Source of the DNA: Hirundichthys speculiger
Taxonomy: Eukaryota; Chordata; Actinopteri; Beloniformes; Exocoetidae
DNA length: 64,000 nt
Assembly (NCBI GenBank): GCA_018398805.1
Contig: JAGFBZ010002545.1
Coordinates: forward strand, 277,831 to 341,830
Direction of reading: 5' to 3'
In this document: positions 21,261 through 63,760 of the stretch, one piece after another
Position numbering within the stretch: the stretch's first letter is position 1
How the letters are laid out: each line of letters starts with the position of its first letter
Notes under the pieces: model-generated
Seen by the model: the letters and a program-made list of their open reading frames with translations, nothing else
What the model was told of the DNA's origin: nothing
Databases searched by the model: none
Program-made: the position numbers and the translations under genes

Positions 21261-21270
21261 TACAGTACTG
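21261..21270 (-). promoter_or_regulatory. Candidate miR-101 site in PITPNB 3' UTR
   Basis: The minus strand reads CAGTACTGTA, complementary to bases 1-10 of miR-101. It is preceded by TTAT, which could pair further along the miRNA after a 2-nt bulge. It lies about 136 nt after the stop codon, a favourable position. This is a prediction from seed pairing only. Confidence 0.45.
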
Positions 21271-21405
21271 ATAAACCAATCGGGTCAAACCCCACAATGA
21301 ATCATGTGAGACAGCGAGGAGAAGGGGGCGACGTCGGGGCCACTTCCTCAGCGTGGTGGGCGTGTCTCTGATGACATCATCATGACAGGGTTTGGTTGAT
21401 TTCAC

Positions 21406-52169
<30,764 letters not shown>

Positions 52170-52680
52170 CTTCGTCACCCGGGCTGCGGCTGCGCAGTGA
52201 GAGCTGACGTCACACGGAATTATCAACAAGTTCGATCCGCCCTCGAGGGCGGTTCTGATTGGAGGAGAGACGTGGACCACCGCTGGTGTGTCATTCGCTG
52301 GAGTCACCTTTCTGGGAGGATGTGTGTGATTGACACGGAGCTCAGCTATTACGGTTAAAACAAAGAACAAAAGTCAATTCAAAGAAGAAAAAAAGAGCCA
52401 CAATCATTAACTGACTTATTCTATCAGCGGGTAAAATCAGTGCTGCACACGTCAGCATTTTTCCCGGTATATATATATTTCTGAAGGCGCTATTGACACG
52501 AAACTTTCACCAGATGTTGGTAACGACCCAGGAAGCTCACACGTGCAAAGAAATCAAACCACAGATGTCCATAAATTAAGTTATGGCTAATGATTTGAAA
52601 TGTACGGCGGAGTATTAGTGCCACGCTGAGGAAATAAAATTATGGGCAATGATTTTTTTTTTTTCATTCCTCACTTATGA

Positions 52681-54237
52681 GAAGAAAGTCGAAATGTCGG
52701 GAATAAAGTCGAAATGTCGAGAATAAAGTCGAAATGTCGAGAATAAAATCGAAATGTCGGGAATAAAGTCGAAATGTCGAGAATAAAGTCGAAATGTCGG
52801 GAATAAAGTCGAAATGTCGAGAATAAAGTCGAAATGTCGAGAATAAAGTCGAAATGTCGAGAATAAAATCGAAATGTCGAGAATAAAGTCGAAATGTCGA
52901 GAATAAAATCGAAATGTCGAGAATAAAATCGAAATGTCCAGAATAAAGTCGAAATGTCGAGAATAAAATCGAAATATTGAGAATAAAGTCAAAATGTTGA
53001 GAATAAAGACGAAATATTGAGAATAAATATAAAATGTCGAGAATAAAATCGAAATGTCGAGAATAAAGTCGAAATGTCGAGAATAAAGTCGAAATGTCGA
53101 GAATAAAGTCGAAATGTCGAGAATAAAATCGAAATGTCGAGAATAAAGTCGAAATGTCGAGAGAATAAATCGAAATGTCGAGAATAAAGTCGAGAATGTC
53201 GAGAATAAAGTCGAAATGTCGAGAATCGAAATAAAGTCGAAATGTCGAGAATAAAATCGAAATGTCGAATAATAAAGTCGAAATGTCGAGAAATAAAGAC
53301 GAAATGTCGAGAATAAAGTCGAAATGTCGAGAATAAAGTCGAAATGTCGAGAATAAAGTCGAAATGTCGAGAATAAAGTCGAAATGTCGAGAATAAAATC
53401 GAAATGTCCAGAATAAAGTCGAAATGTCGAGAATAAAATCGAAATATTGAGAATAAAGTCAAAATGTTGAGAATAAAGACGAAATATGAGAATAAATATA
53501 AAATGTCGAGAATAAAAAGAAATGTCGAAATGTCGAGAATAAAGTCGAAATGTCGAGAATAAAGTCGAAATGTCGAGAATAAAGTCGAAATGTCGAGAAT
53601 AAAATCGAAATGTCGAGAATAAAGTCGAAATGTCGAGAATAAAGTCGAAATGTCGAGAATAAAATCGAAATGTCGAGAATAAAGTCGAAATGTCGAGAAT
53701 AAAGAGAAATGTCGAGAATAAAATCGAAATAAAATCGAAATGTCCAGAATAAAGTCGAAATGTCGAGAATAAAATCGAAATATTGAGAATAAAGTCAAAA
53801 TGTTGAGAATAAAGACGAAATATTGAGAATAAATATAAAATGTCGAGAATAAAATCGAAATGTCGAGAATAAAGTCGAAATGTCGAGAATAAAGTCGAAA
53901 TGTCGAGAATAAAGTCGAAATGTCGAGAATAAAGACGAAATGTCGAGAATAAAGTCGAAATGTCGAGAATAAAGACGAAATGTCGAGAATAAAGTTGAAA
54001 TGTCGAGAATAAAGTTGAAATGTCGAGAATAAAGACGAAATGTTGAGAATAAAGTTGAAATGTCGAGAATAAAGACGAAATGTTGAGAATAAAGTTGAAA
54101 TGTCGAGAATAAAGTCGAAATGTCGAGAATAAAATCGAAATGTCGAGAATAAAGACGAAATGTCGAGAATAAAATCGAAATGTCGAAAATAAAGTCGAAA
54201 TGTCGAAAATAAAATCGAAATGTCGAGAATAAAGTAA
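52681..54237 (+). repeat. 20-bp minisatellite carrying AATAAA in each unit
   Basis: About 78 copies of GAATAAAGTCGAAATGTCGA located 0.5-2.1 kb upstream of the PITPNB promoter. Nearly every unit holds a plus-strand AATAAA. Block duplications are visible: the GTCCAG...ATATTGAG...AATATAAAATG variant run at 52936-53033 recurs near 53400 and 53740. The 441-residue minus-strand frame is an artefact. Confidence 0.97.
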
Positions 54238-54304
54238 AATACCACTGAAGAAGAGCTCATTAAAAGAGCTTTAGTACCATAAAGACATAAGATATATTTA
54301 ATAG

Positions 54305-55452
54305 GGCTGGGCAAGTTAACGCGTTATTATCGCGTTAACGCATTAATTTATCAATGCCGACATTTATTTTATTAATGCATGTTGCTCACATGCTTTTGTT
54401 TTGAAAAGTCTGTTACTGGCTGCTGCAGAACCGGAAAATAGCAGGTAAACATGCGGAAAAGCTAAAACAGACATGGAGAACGGTAAAAATCTGTAAACTT
54501 TACAGTTCAGGTAGCAACTCAGGTAGAAATATTAACAATTCTGTCTTAAAAAAAAAAAAAAAAAAATTCTGGACTGCAACTAAACGTTTGTGGTCATTCC
54601 TCCATGTTCCATCAGATCTGCTCCATGTGTTCACTGTCCTGCTGTTCTCTAGCTGGTTACTGCAGTGCAGCTCCATCTAGTGGCTCAGATGTGTAACGAC
54701 AACAGAAAGTCCAGTCCTCCATTAGAAAACTAATTCAGTTCTGTGGTCCGTTTTTTAATTTCATATTTTTGATCCAAGTCTAATATTCAAATATAAAAAA
54801 AAAAAAAAAACAGGCATTTTTTCTTTTTTTTTTTTGTTTTAGATTAAAAAACAAAAAATGTAATAAAATGTCACTTTTTCTTTTTTTATTTTTATTTTTT
54901 TTGACAATTGAAAATGTAAAGAATGAATGATACACGGATTGTTAGAGTTAGTGAACTTTAACATGAACATTTTCATTTTAAAGTTCTCCCAGACTGAGGA
55001 TTCAACAGAAACAAGGTTATTTGTATCAACTGACAAGTTGAAAGTTTCTGCTGTTACCTCAGAAATTACCTGTTTTAATGTTCTGATTGTGCTGAGACAC
55101 AATCATTTTGTTGGATTTTGTTTGTAGACTTTTTATTTTTATTTTTCATAAAAACAGGATGACATTAATGCCCTGGCAGTGGGAATAAGCTTTATTTTAT
55201 TTTACATTTTTTAAGATGAGATTTACACTAAATATGTGTTACTGACAAGTGCTGATGTTAAAAGTGTTTGAACAACAAATGTTATGACACTTTAGTTCAT
55301 ATGGCAGCAGAACATTTAAATAAAAGTGACCTTTACACTACTTTTGAATTCATTATTTGATTTTGCGTATACGATGCGATTAATCGTGATTCATCAGGGA
55401 AATCGTGCGATTAATCGCGATTAAACATTTTAATTGTTGCCCAGCCCAAACA
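54305..55452 (+). mobile_element. Non-autonomous DNA transposon copy 2 (complete)
   Basis: Ends GGGCTGGGCAAG and TTGCCCAGCCC are inverted repeats. Inner ends are rich in GTTAACGCG and ATTAATCGCG. The body matches 130-1236. No target duplication is clear (flanks ATATTTAA and AAACACTG). Confidence 0.78.
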
Positions 55453-56185
55453 CTGATCATCACCAAATGTTATTTAACTCCCTTTTTAAGCTGTAAACAA
55501 TGTCTCAAACCAGTGGTTTACATTAATAACTCTTGAATTCCTCTTGAAACACAACGTTCCCATTCATTTCCTACGGCGGCCATTTTTGACCGGGAACACC
55601 ACAGGTGTTACAAAGTTGAATAAACTACTCAAAATTCAATGAAAGTGGTGATCAGCAGTTATAGATGTTCAAATGGCTGGTGTGGAGGATATCATAAGGC
55701 CCTGAGACAATCAAATGTAAAACACAATATTTATGATTGATGAAAGTAGGAAATCAGTCAGATTTGACCCGAACACGACAGAAAGGTAAAAAAAAAAAAA
55801 AAAAAAAAAAAAAAGGCTTTGTGTGGTTGTAATCTAATTTATAACAGCAGCTGTTTAATAAATCCACTGTAGAGGAAAATGCATCAGGTCACATCTGGAA
55901 CTGAAGTGTGAAGACGAGTCGTTGTTGTCATTGACCCGAACAATAAAACTAATAAAACTATCGCCTGATGTTTTTCTGTTATTCATAACATATTTGCACC
56001 TTAGTTCAATGCAGTTAACTGCACCCTGCAGCTCATTGCACTGTTTGTTGTATGTTACACTTTTATATTGCTCTTGTTTTCTTTATATGTGTCTTATAAT
56101 TATATTGTAAATAATTATATTGTAAATAGGAATACTTTCTGTTTTTTATTTTACTATTTAATATTGTTTTTTTTCATGTCTTGCT
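55453..56185. other. Intergenic DNA between PITPNB and TMED2
   Basis: Mostly unrecognised. It has a homopolymer A run at 55788-55814. The right part (about 55900 on) may belong to the LINE whose tail follows. Confidence 0.45.
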
Positions 56186-56224
56186 GTCGCTACACTGCAA
56201 TTTCCCAGTTTGGGATCAATAAAG

Positions 56225-56273
<49 letters not shown>

Positions 56274-56275
56274 AG
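56186..56275 (+). mobile_element. LINE 3' tail with (TCTA)n
   Basis: GCAATTTCCCAGTTTGGGAT then CAATAAAG followed by (TCTA)n. This is the recurrent 3' end of teleost non-LTR elements. Confidence 0.65.
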
Positions 56276-56654
56276 TCCATAAATGTCTGGATCAGTCATT
56301 TCAGGTGCATGGACATAAAAATACAACCCCCCGTACATTAGGTAGCCATGTTTATTTCTTCTGGGACATTTTAACATGGGGGGGGGGTGTCCACTGGAAA
56401 TGGTCTTTCAGGGCCCCTAGTGGTCGGCAGAGGAACTGCACATGTATGTACCTGAACGCTGACGTCAAAAAAAGAGAAGTTATGAGTGGACTGGAGATTC
56501 TGATGCTGTTGGGACCGGCTGAGCTCAGGGGGGGTCGGTTGGAGGAGCAGGTAAGAGACGGAGAGCATGAAGGTGAGATGTGGGACGTTTGAGCTGAGCC
56601 TGCAGCTGCACATCTAGAGGAACCGCAGGGAGGACTGGACTCATCCGTCACCAA

Positions 56655-58438
56655 GACAGAAGAAGCAGCAGCAGCAGAAGAATCATCATCATCAGAAGAA
56701 AAAGAATCAGAAAAAGAAGAAGAATCAGATGAAGAACCAGAAGAAAAAGAAGCAGAAGAAAAAGAAGAATCAGATGAAGAATCAGAAGAAAAAGAAGCAG
56801 AAGAAAAAGAAGAATCAGATGAAGAATCAGAAAAAGAAGAAGAAGAAGAACAGAAGAAGAAGAAGAATCAGAAGAAAAAGAAGAATCAGATGAAGAATCA
56901 GAAGAAAAAGCAGCAGAAGAAGAAGAAGAATCAGAAGAAGAAGAATCAGAAGAAAAAGAAACAGAAGAAGAAGAAGAATCAGAAGAAGAATCAGAAGAAG
57001 AAGAAGAATCAGAAGAAAAAGAAGCAGAAGAATAAGAAGAATCAGAAGAAGAAGAAGAAGAATCAGAAGAAGAAGAAGAATCAGAAGAAGAAGAAACAGA
57101 AGAAGAAGAAAGAAGAAATCAGAAGAAGAAGAAGAAGAAGAATCAGATGAAGAATCAGAAGAAAAAGAAGAAGAAGAAGAAGAAGAATCAGAAGAAGAAG
57201 AAGAATCAGAAGAAAAAGAAAAAGAAGAAGAATCAGAAGAAGAATCAGAAGAAGAAGAAGAAAAGAAGAATCAGAAGAAAAAGAAGAAGAAGAATAAGAA
57301 GAATCAGAAGAAGAAGAGAAGAAGAAGCAGAATCAGAAGAAAGAAGAATCAGAAGAAGAATCAGAAGAAAAAGAAGAAAGAAGAAGAAGAAGAATCAGAA
57401 GAAGAATCAGAAGAATCAGAAGAAAAGAAGAATCAGAAGAAGAATCAGAAGAAGAAGAAGAAGAAGAAGAAGAAGAAGAAGATCAGAAGAAGAAGAAGAA
57501 GAAGAATCAGAAAGAAGAAGAATCAGAAGAAAAGAAGAAGAAGAAGAAAGAATCAGAAGAAAAAGAAAGAAGAAGAAAAAGAAGAATCAGAAGAAGAAGA
57601 AGAAAAAAGAAAGAAAGAAAAGAAGAATAAGAAGAAGAAGTCAGAAGAAAGAAGAATCAGAAGAATCAGAAGAAAAAGAAGAAGAATCAGAAGAAGAATC
57701 AGAAGAAAAAGAAGAAGAAAAGAAGAAGAAAAGAAGAATCAGAGAAAAGAATAGAAGAAGAATCAGAAGAAAGAAGAATCAGAAAGAAGAAGAAGAATCA
57801 GAAGAAGAAGAAGAATCAGAAGAAAAAGAAGCAGAAGAAGAAGAATCAGAAGAAAAAGAAGAATCAGAAGAGGAAACAGAAGAAAAAGAAGCAGAAGAAG
57901 AATCAGAATCAGAAAAAGAAGAAGAAGCAGAAGAAAAAGAAGAATCAGAAGAGGAAACAGAAGAAAAAGAAGCAGAAGAAGAATCAGAATCAGAAAAAGA
58001 AGAAGAAGCAGAAGAAAAAGAAGAATCAGAAGAAGAAGCAGAAGAAAAAGAAGCAGAAGAAGAAGAGGATCAGAAAAAGAAGAAGAATCAGAAGAAGAAT
58101 CAGAAGAAAAAGAAGAATCATCAGAAGAAGAATCATCAGAAGAAGAATCAGAAGAAAGAAGAAAAGAGAAAAAAGAAGCAGAAAGAAGAGAAGAAGAATC
58201 AAGAAAAAGAGAAGAAGAAGAAGAAAGAAGAAGAAGAAGAAAAAGAAGAAGAAGAGAAGAATCAGAAGAAAAAGAAGAATCAGAAGAAAAAGAAGAATCA
58301 GAAGAAAAAGAAGCAGAAGAAGAATCAGAATCAGAAAAAGAAGAAGAAGCAGAAGAAAAAGAAGCAGAAGAAGAAGAGGATCAGAAAAAGAAGAAGAATC
58401 AGAAGAAGAAGAATCAGAAGAAGAAAAAGAAATCAGAA
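56655..58438 (+). repeat. 1.8-kb GAA-rich polypurine tract
   Basis: Almost pure purine on the plus strand: GAA triplets interspersed with ATCAGAA and AGCAGAA. It creates Lys/Glu-rich open frames up to 464 codons, which are artefacts of base composition. A mirror-symmetric purine tract of this length can form triplex DNA. Confidence 0.97.
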
Positions 58439-58666
58439 TGACTACTGCAGTGATGAGGAGCTGGAGGAGAGAAACAGGCCTTCAGACTGGTTCTACTGGT
58501 TCTACTGGGAGGTCTGGTGGACGTGCTGGTCTGAGGGCTGAAACTGGGGGCTCCAGTAGCGGGGGTGGGGGGGTAGACTGAGACGGCCGTCTGTCCAGAT
58601 CATCTTCTCTACATCTCCCATGTAGTTTTCTCTTGTGGTGTCTGAACAATATGATCTTTTACATTT

Positions 58667-58808
58667 ATACTTGTACATATATGTATATATACTTTTACAT
58701 TTATACTTGTACATATATGTATATATACTTTTACATTTATACTTGTACATATATGTATATATACTTTTACATTTATACTTGTATATATACTTTTACATTT
58801 ATACTTAT
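58667..58808 (+). repeat. 36-bp tandem repeat, ~4 copies
   Basis: Units of ACTTTTACATTTATACTTGT followed by ACATATATGTATATAT. Confidence 0.95.
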
Positions 58809-59330
58809 AGGTTTTGACTTTGTTCTTTAAAGAAGCCAACGTTTTAAAGCCTCTGCAGAAGTTCCCTGAGTTCAGAACATATCGTTTACTTCGTTGCTCT
58901 TCCAGGTTGGAATCAGGTTTTTCTCTGGAACCCAGAACGTGACTGGCAGTGAAACAACCAAAGCATCATGCCTCCACCACCGTGCTCGGTCCTGGTCCTG
59001 GTCCCGGTCCCGGTCCCGGTCCCGGTCCGAAGGCTTCCTGCTGAAACGCTCAGAGGCCTGAAGGCTCACAGCTGGAGCTACTGCTTTTCTTTTTTCCTGC
59101 ACGTTTGAGCGTTTGACCTTGTGTTAAATGCACCGGGGCGTCCACACCTGGGAAAACCCACACCTGTCCACACCTGTCTTCACCTGTCCTCACCTGTCCT
59201 CACCTGTCTCACTGCAAAACAACCTCTCTGTTCAGAACTGACCTCTAAATACTTTCAAAATGGTTCTCATTTTTTTCCCATGAGGTTTTGCAGCAGCTGC
59301 TTGTATCTTGCCCTCCTGTCGGCCACGGTT
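58809..59330. other. Intergenic DNA with Tc1-like scrap
   Basis: CAAAGCATCATGCCTCCACC at 58958-58980 is the reverse complement of the GGTGGAGGCATGATGCTTTG transposase motif seen at 2048. A GGTCCC run (58986-59028) and CACCTGTC repeats (59150-59210) follow. No gene. Confidence 0.45.
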
Positions 59331-59960
59331 ACATGATGTTTTTTAATTCGGAATTAATTATTCCGAATTAAATAATTCAGAATTAAACAATTTTCCTTCG
59401 AGTTTACATGGAAATAGTAATTCTGAATTGAGGTTTACATGGAAAACACGTTTGATCATCTTTATTCAATTCTGCTTAAGGTCTGGGGGTTAGGAAGTGT
59501 TCTGATTGGATGGGGGGGGGGACGTCTTTACGTATTTACGTCTACTGGAAGAAAACAAACGTATTCGATTAGCAACATGGAGGACGACATTATTAGCATC
59601 CTTTTTGGATTTTTTTAAATTTTATTTTTGAGGCAGCAGCACGACAACATCATGTCGATGATTTTCTTTCGAAAACAAGCCCAGCGCGGAATATAAGCGG
59701 CATCGTGACAGACGGGCAAGAGAACTAGCATGCGCAGAAAGACCGGAATTAATTTAAAGCGGAATGAGTGTAAACATGACGGCAGAATTATTCTATTCAG
59801 ATTTAAAATCAGAATAAACCAGCCACTTACTTCGGAATTAAGTTTAATTTGGAATGGACATTTTCATTCGGAATTAGGTGTTTACATGGTAACTTTTAAT
59901 CATTTTAAATCAGATTTAATTTTAATTCTGAATTAAAGAGGAATTAAACTTCCCATGTCA
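59331..59960. mobile_element. MITE-like element with GGAATTAA-rich ends
   Basis: The left part (ATTCGGAATTAATTATTCCG, TTTACATGGAAA) and right part (ATTCTGAATTAAAGAGGAAT, TTTACATGG) are inverted relative to each other. This layout is common among teleost MITEs. Superfamily not determined. Confidence 0.55.
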
Positions 59961-60530
59961 AAGCACTAAACTGGGCCCCGAGCTGGAAGGGGCCCCAGGA
60001 CAGCGCTGACATTGGTCCTTTTGTCAATGACAAAATGACTGAACTGCTTTAGACACTGCAACGACGATATGTTGGAACCCCCCCCCACATAGGGCCCCCA
60101 CTAGCTGTCACTGCCTAGTGTGTTAAGGGACCCCCGAGACACGGCTAATATCGACCCATATCAATGACACAACCTGAAACCTCCATTGACACTGCAGCGA
60201 CAGGTTTGGAACCCCCCTAATGAGGGGGTTCTTCAAACTCAAAATGAAGCTCGCGTATCTATTAGCATACGTTAGCTTCACCCCCCTAATGTGGGGTTCT
60301 TCAAACTCAAAATGAAGTTAGCGAGCTAGCTTCACCCCCCTAATGGGGGGTTCTTCAAACTTCAGCAAACTCATACCTAAAAGAAAAAAAAAAAAGCAAG
60401 ATGAAGAAAACGGGAAAGCGCTAAATTCAAACGTGTATAATCTGACATTATTAAAAAAGTTGTGCCACTTTGTCCCAGTCTGTAGTCTCACGAAGCACAA
60501 CTGCACATGAAGTTTACTGTGTTTTAGCCT
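59961..60530. repeat. Short CCCCCCTAATG-type duplications
   Basis: Two to three copies of CCCCCCTAATGNGGGGTTCTT with TCAAACTCAAAATGAAG between 60200 and 60360. The rest of the stretch is unrecognised. Confidence 0.6.
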
Positions 60531-60535
60531 AGCTT

Positions 60536-61240
60536 ATTTAAACAGTAATTAACAGTAAGCTAACCACTAGTTTATTTAAACAGTAATTAACAGTAAGCTA
60601 ACCACTAGCTTATTTGAACAGTAGTTAACAGTAAGCTAACCACTAGCTTATTTGAACAGTAGTTAACAGTAAGCTAACCACTAGCTTATTTAAACAGTAA
60701 TTAACAGTAAGCTAATCACTAGTCTATTTAAACAGTAATTAACAGTAAGCTAACCACTAGCTTATTTGAACAGTAGTTAACAGTAAGCTAACCACTAGTA
60801 TTTAACAGCAGTAACTACCACTAGCTTATTTAAACAGTAATTAACAGTAAGCTAACCACTAGCTTATTTGAACAGTAGTTAACAGTAAGCTAACCACTAG
60901 CTTATTTGAACAGTAGTTAACAGTAAGCTAACCACTAGCTTATTTAAACAGTAATTAACAGTAAGCTAACCACTAGCTTATTTGAACAGTAGTTAACAGT
61001 AAGCTAACCACTAGCTTATTTGAACATTAGTTAACAGTAAGCTAACCACTAGCTTATTTGAACATTAGTTAACAGTAAGCTAACCACTAGCTTAAACAGT
61101 AATTAACAGTAAGCTAACCACTAGTTTATTTAAACAGTAATTAACAGTAAACTAACCACTAGTTTATTTAAACAGTAATTAACAGTAAGCTAACCACTAG
61201 TTTATTTAAACAGTAATTAACAGTAAGCTAACCACTAACT
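60536..61240 (+). repeat. 38-bp minisatellite, ~18 copies
   Basis: Units of GTAAGCTAACCACTAGCTTA followed by TTTAAACAGTAATTAACA, alternating TTTAAACAGTAATT and TTTGAACAGTAGTT variants. It ends about 250 bp beyond the TMED2 poly(A) site. Confidence 0.97.
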
Positions 61241-61489
61241 AATTTGTATTTGGAAGAGGGCGATATCATATGTCTGCATAACATGTGATTTTTTGCTTGA
61301 TTGTGTTTTTGTCAAACTTTGCGTGTTTGTTGTGTTATATTGTATTTTAAGGTTTCTTACATCATTGTGCACTTGTTATTTAAAATAAAAGATTTCTGGA
61401 TTGAATGATCTTGTTGTTTTCGGGCCGGTAGGGCCCCCACGGTGACTAGAAACGCCCCCTGGGGGGGCGTGAAGAAAAGACATCAGCTA

Positions 61490-61713
61490 GTCGTACAGAA
61501 TATTGGCTTTATTATGAAACCTGGGGCATTTTTCACAGAACCACTCTACCTTTGTACACACCCATAAGCACATTTTGTTGTTGTGATCAGAAAAAACAGG
61601 AGCGTCTGTCCGGCGGAGGCCTCGAACTCCCGAGAGATCGATACAAAACCGAGGCGCGTTCGGCGACGTGCAGCGGGAGGAGACCGCCTGACAGCCTGAC
61701 TTTAGTTTTCTAC

Positions 61714-61745
<32 letters not shown>

Positions 61746-62594
61746 TCCTTCAGCCGGCTGCACGTCGCCGAACACACCCCAGAACAAAACAGAACTAAAA
61801 AAAAAAAAGCCCAAAATTGTATAATTCTAAATCCCCGACCCGACAAAATAATTACAGTAGAAGCAACTAAGCACACAGCGGTTACGGACAAACACCCAGT
61901 TTCCCTCCCCAACTCTTCTTTGGAGCTGAACCACCAAGAACTCAATTAAAATCCAACCAGCTCAACAATCAACAAATTAAGGCCTTTCTTTTTTTATTTT
62001 TTAAACCATTTCTTGGTACGACACGAGGAGCCAAACCGAAGCGTCTTCCTTAAAAAGACGTCCGGCTGAAGCTTCACGTGGAGCCGAATCGCTGCTGATT
62101 GGACCGAAGCCGTAGTTTCCCTTAAAGACCCGCTGCAGCGTGAATCCTTCAGATATTTAGAAGCCGACATCAGGAGTGCAATTTCATATTTCTGCTTTAG
62201 CTTTTGAAAAGTTCCCATTTATAGAGGAATAAAGGGCGACACCCTCCGGTTGTAGCTCCGCCCGAACCCGTCCGTCGGTCCGGTCCACGTGGCTACACTG
62301 ACTGAAAACTGGCAGCTGACCCGGCGCTGAACTAAAACGTTGGACATTAAAAATCTGTTGTTAAAAAGAGAAAGAGAGAGAAAGAAGGGGAGATAAAAGA
62401 AAGAAAGGAGGTGACATCTACGGCTGAACGGTGCTCCAAAAACACACTTCAGAAAGAAGAAGGAACCAAACAGAACATCTGAGATCCAATCACGCATCGG
62501 CTTCACGCTCGTTTCCAGAGTGAACAGAACTGTCTGGGTTTGGGAGGAGAACGGTGGAGGACAGACGGGGGACCGGCGTGGGGGCGGGGCCTCT
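61490..62594 (-). other. tmed2: TMED2 3' UTR
   Basis: From the stop codon at 62597-62595 to a canonical AATAAA on the minus strand (plus TTTATT at 61508-61513), with cleavage expected near 61490. It contains a T tract on the transcript strand (61711-61742) bracketed by a perfect inverted repeat. The extent is inferred from the poly(A) signal. Confidence 0.7.
61508..61513 (-). terminator. Poly(A) signal AATAAA of TMED2
   Basis: Canonical hexamer on the minus strand about 1.08 kb after the stop codon. Confidence 0.65.
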
Positions 62595-62744
<150 letters not shown>

Positions 62745-62763
62745 TCACCAACATGGAACTGGA

Positions 62764-63715
62764 CTAGGGACGCAACGATACGGAAAATCTGATATCTCCA
62801 TTATAGTCAACAAATTATCACCGTTTACGATATTAGCGCGGTTTACGATATTATCGCAGTATTCTTAATTGCTGTACAAATGTCCAAAAATCACATACAT
62901 TTAAATAATTTCACAAAATCTTGTGATTTTCTTGTCAAACTAAAACGTCAGAAGCCAAAATTTTATCAAAAATGTCACGGTTTACAATATTATCGCGGTA
63001 TTCTTCATTGCTGTACAAATGTCCAAAAAATACATACGTTTAAATAATTTCACAAAATTTTGGGATTTTCTTGTCATACTAAAACATCAGAAGCCAAAAT
63101 TTTATCAAAAATGTCACGGTTTACAATATTATCGCGGTTTACGATATTATCGCGGTATTCTTCATTGCTGTACAAATGTCCAAAAAATACATACGTTTAA
63201 ATAATTTCACAAAATCTTGGGATTTTCTTGTCATACTAAAACATCAGAAGCCAAAATTTTATCAAAAATGTCACGGTTTACGATATTATCGCGGTTTACG
63301 ATATTATCGCGGTATTCTTCATTGCTGTACAAATGTCCAAAAATCACATACGTTTAAATAATTTCACAAAATCTTGTGATTTTCTTGTCAAACTAAAACA
63401 TCAGAAGCCAAAATTTTATCAAAAATGTCACGGTTTACGATATTATCGCGGTTTACGATATTATCGCGGTATTCTTCATTGCTGTACAAATGTCCAAAAA
63501 TCACATACATTTAAATAATTTCACAAAATCTTGTGATTTTCTTGTCAAACTAAAACATCAGAAGCCAAAATTTTATCAAAAATGTCACGGTTTACAATAT
63601 TATCGCGGTTTACGATATTATCGCGGTATTCTTCATTGCTGTACAAATGTCCAAAAATCACATACATTTAAATAACTTCACAAAATCTTGTGATTTTCTT
63701 GTCAAACCAAAACAC
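62764..63715. mobile_element. hAT-like element with 157-bp internal tandem array
   Basis: TAGGGACGCAACGATACGG at 62766 is a typical hAT terminus. The inside is about six copies of a 157-bp unit containing TTTACGATATTATCGCGGTA, TTCATTGCTGTACAAATGTC and CAGAAGCCAAAATTTTATCA. The small 61-codon frames repeat every 157 bp and are artefacts. It lies in the last intron of TMED2. The right end is replaced by an inverted piece (63716-63760) complementary to part of the unit. Confidence 0.8.
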
Positions 63716-63760
63716 CAGGAAAATCACAAGATTTTGTGAAATTATTTAAATGTATGTGAA

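Noticed and set aside
52989..54314. 441-codon minus-strand frame, repeated FYSRHFDFILDIS
   Set aside because: Artefact of the 20-bp AATAAA-containing minisatellite.
57147..58541. 464-codon Lys/Glu-rich frame
   Set aside because: Artefact of the GAA-rich purine tract.
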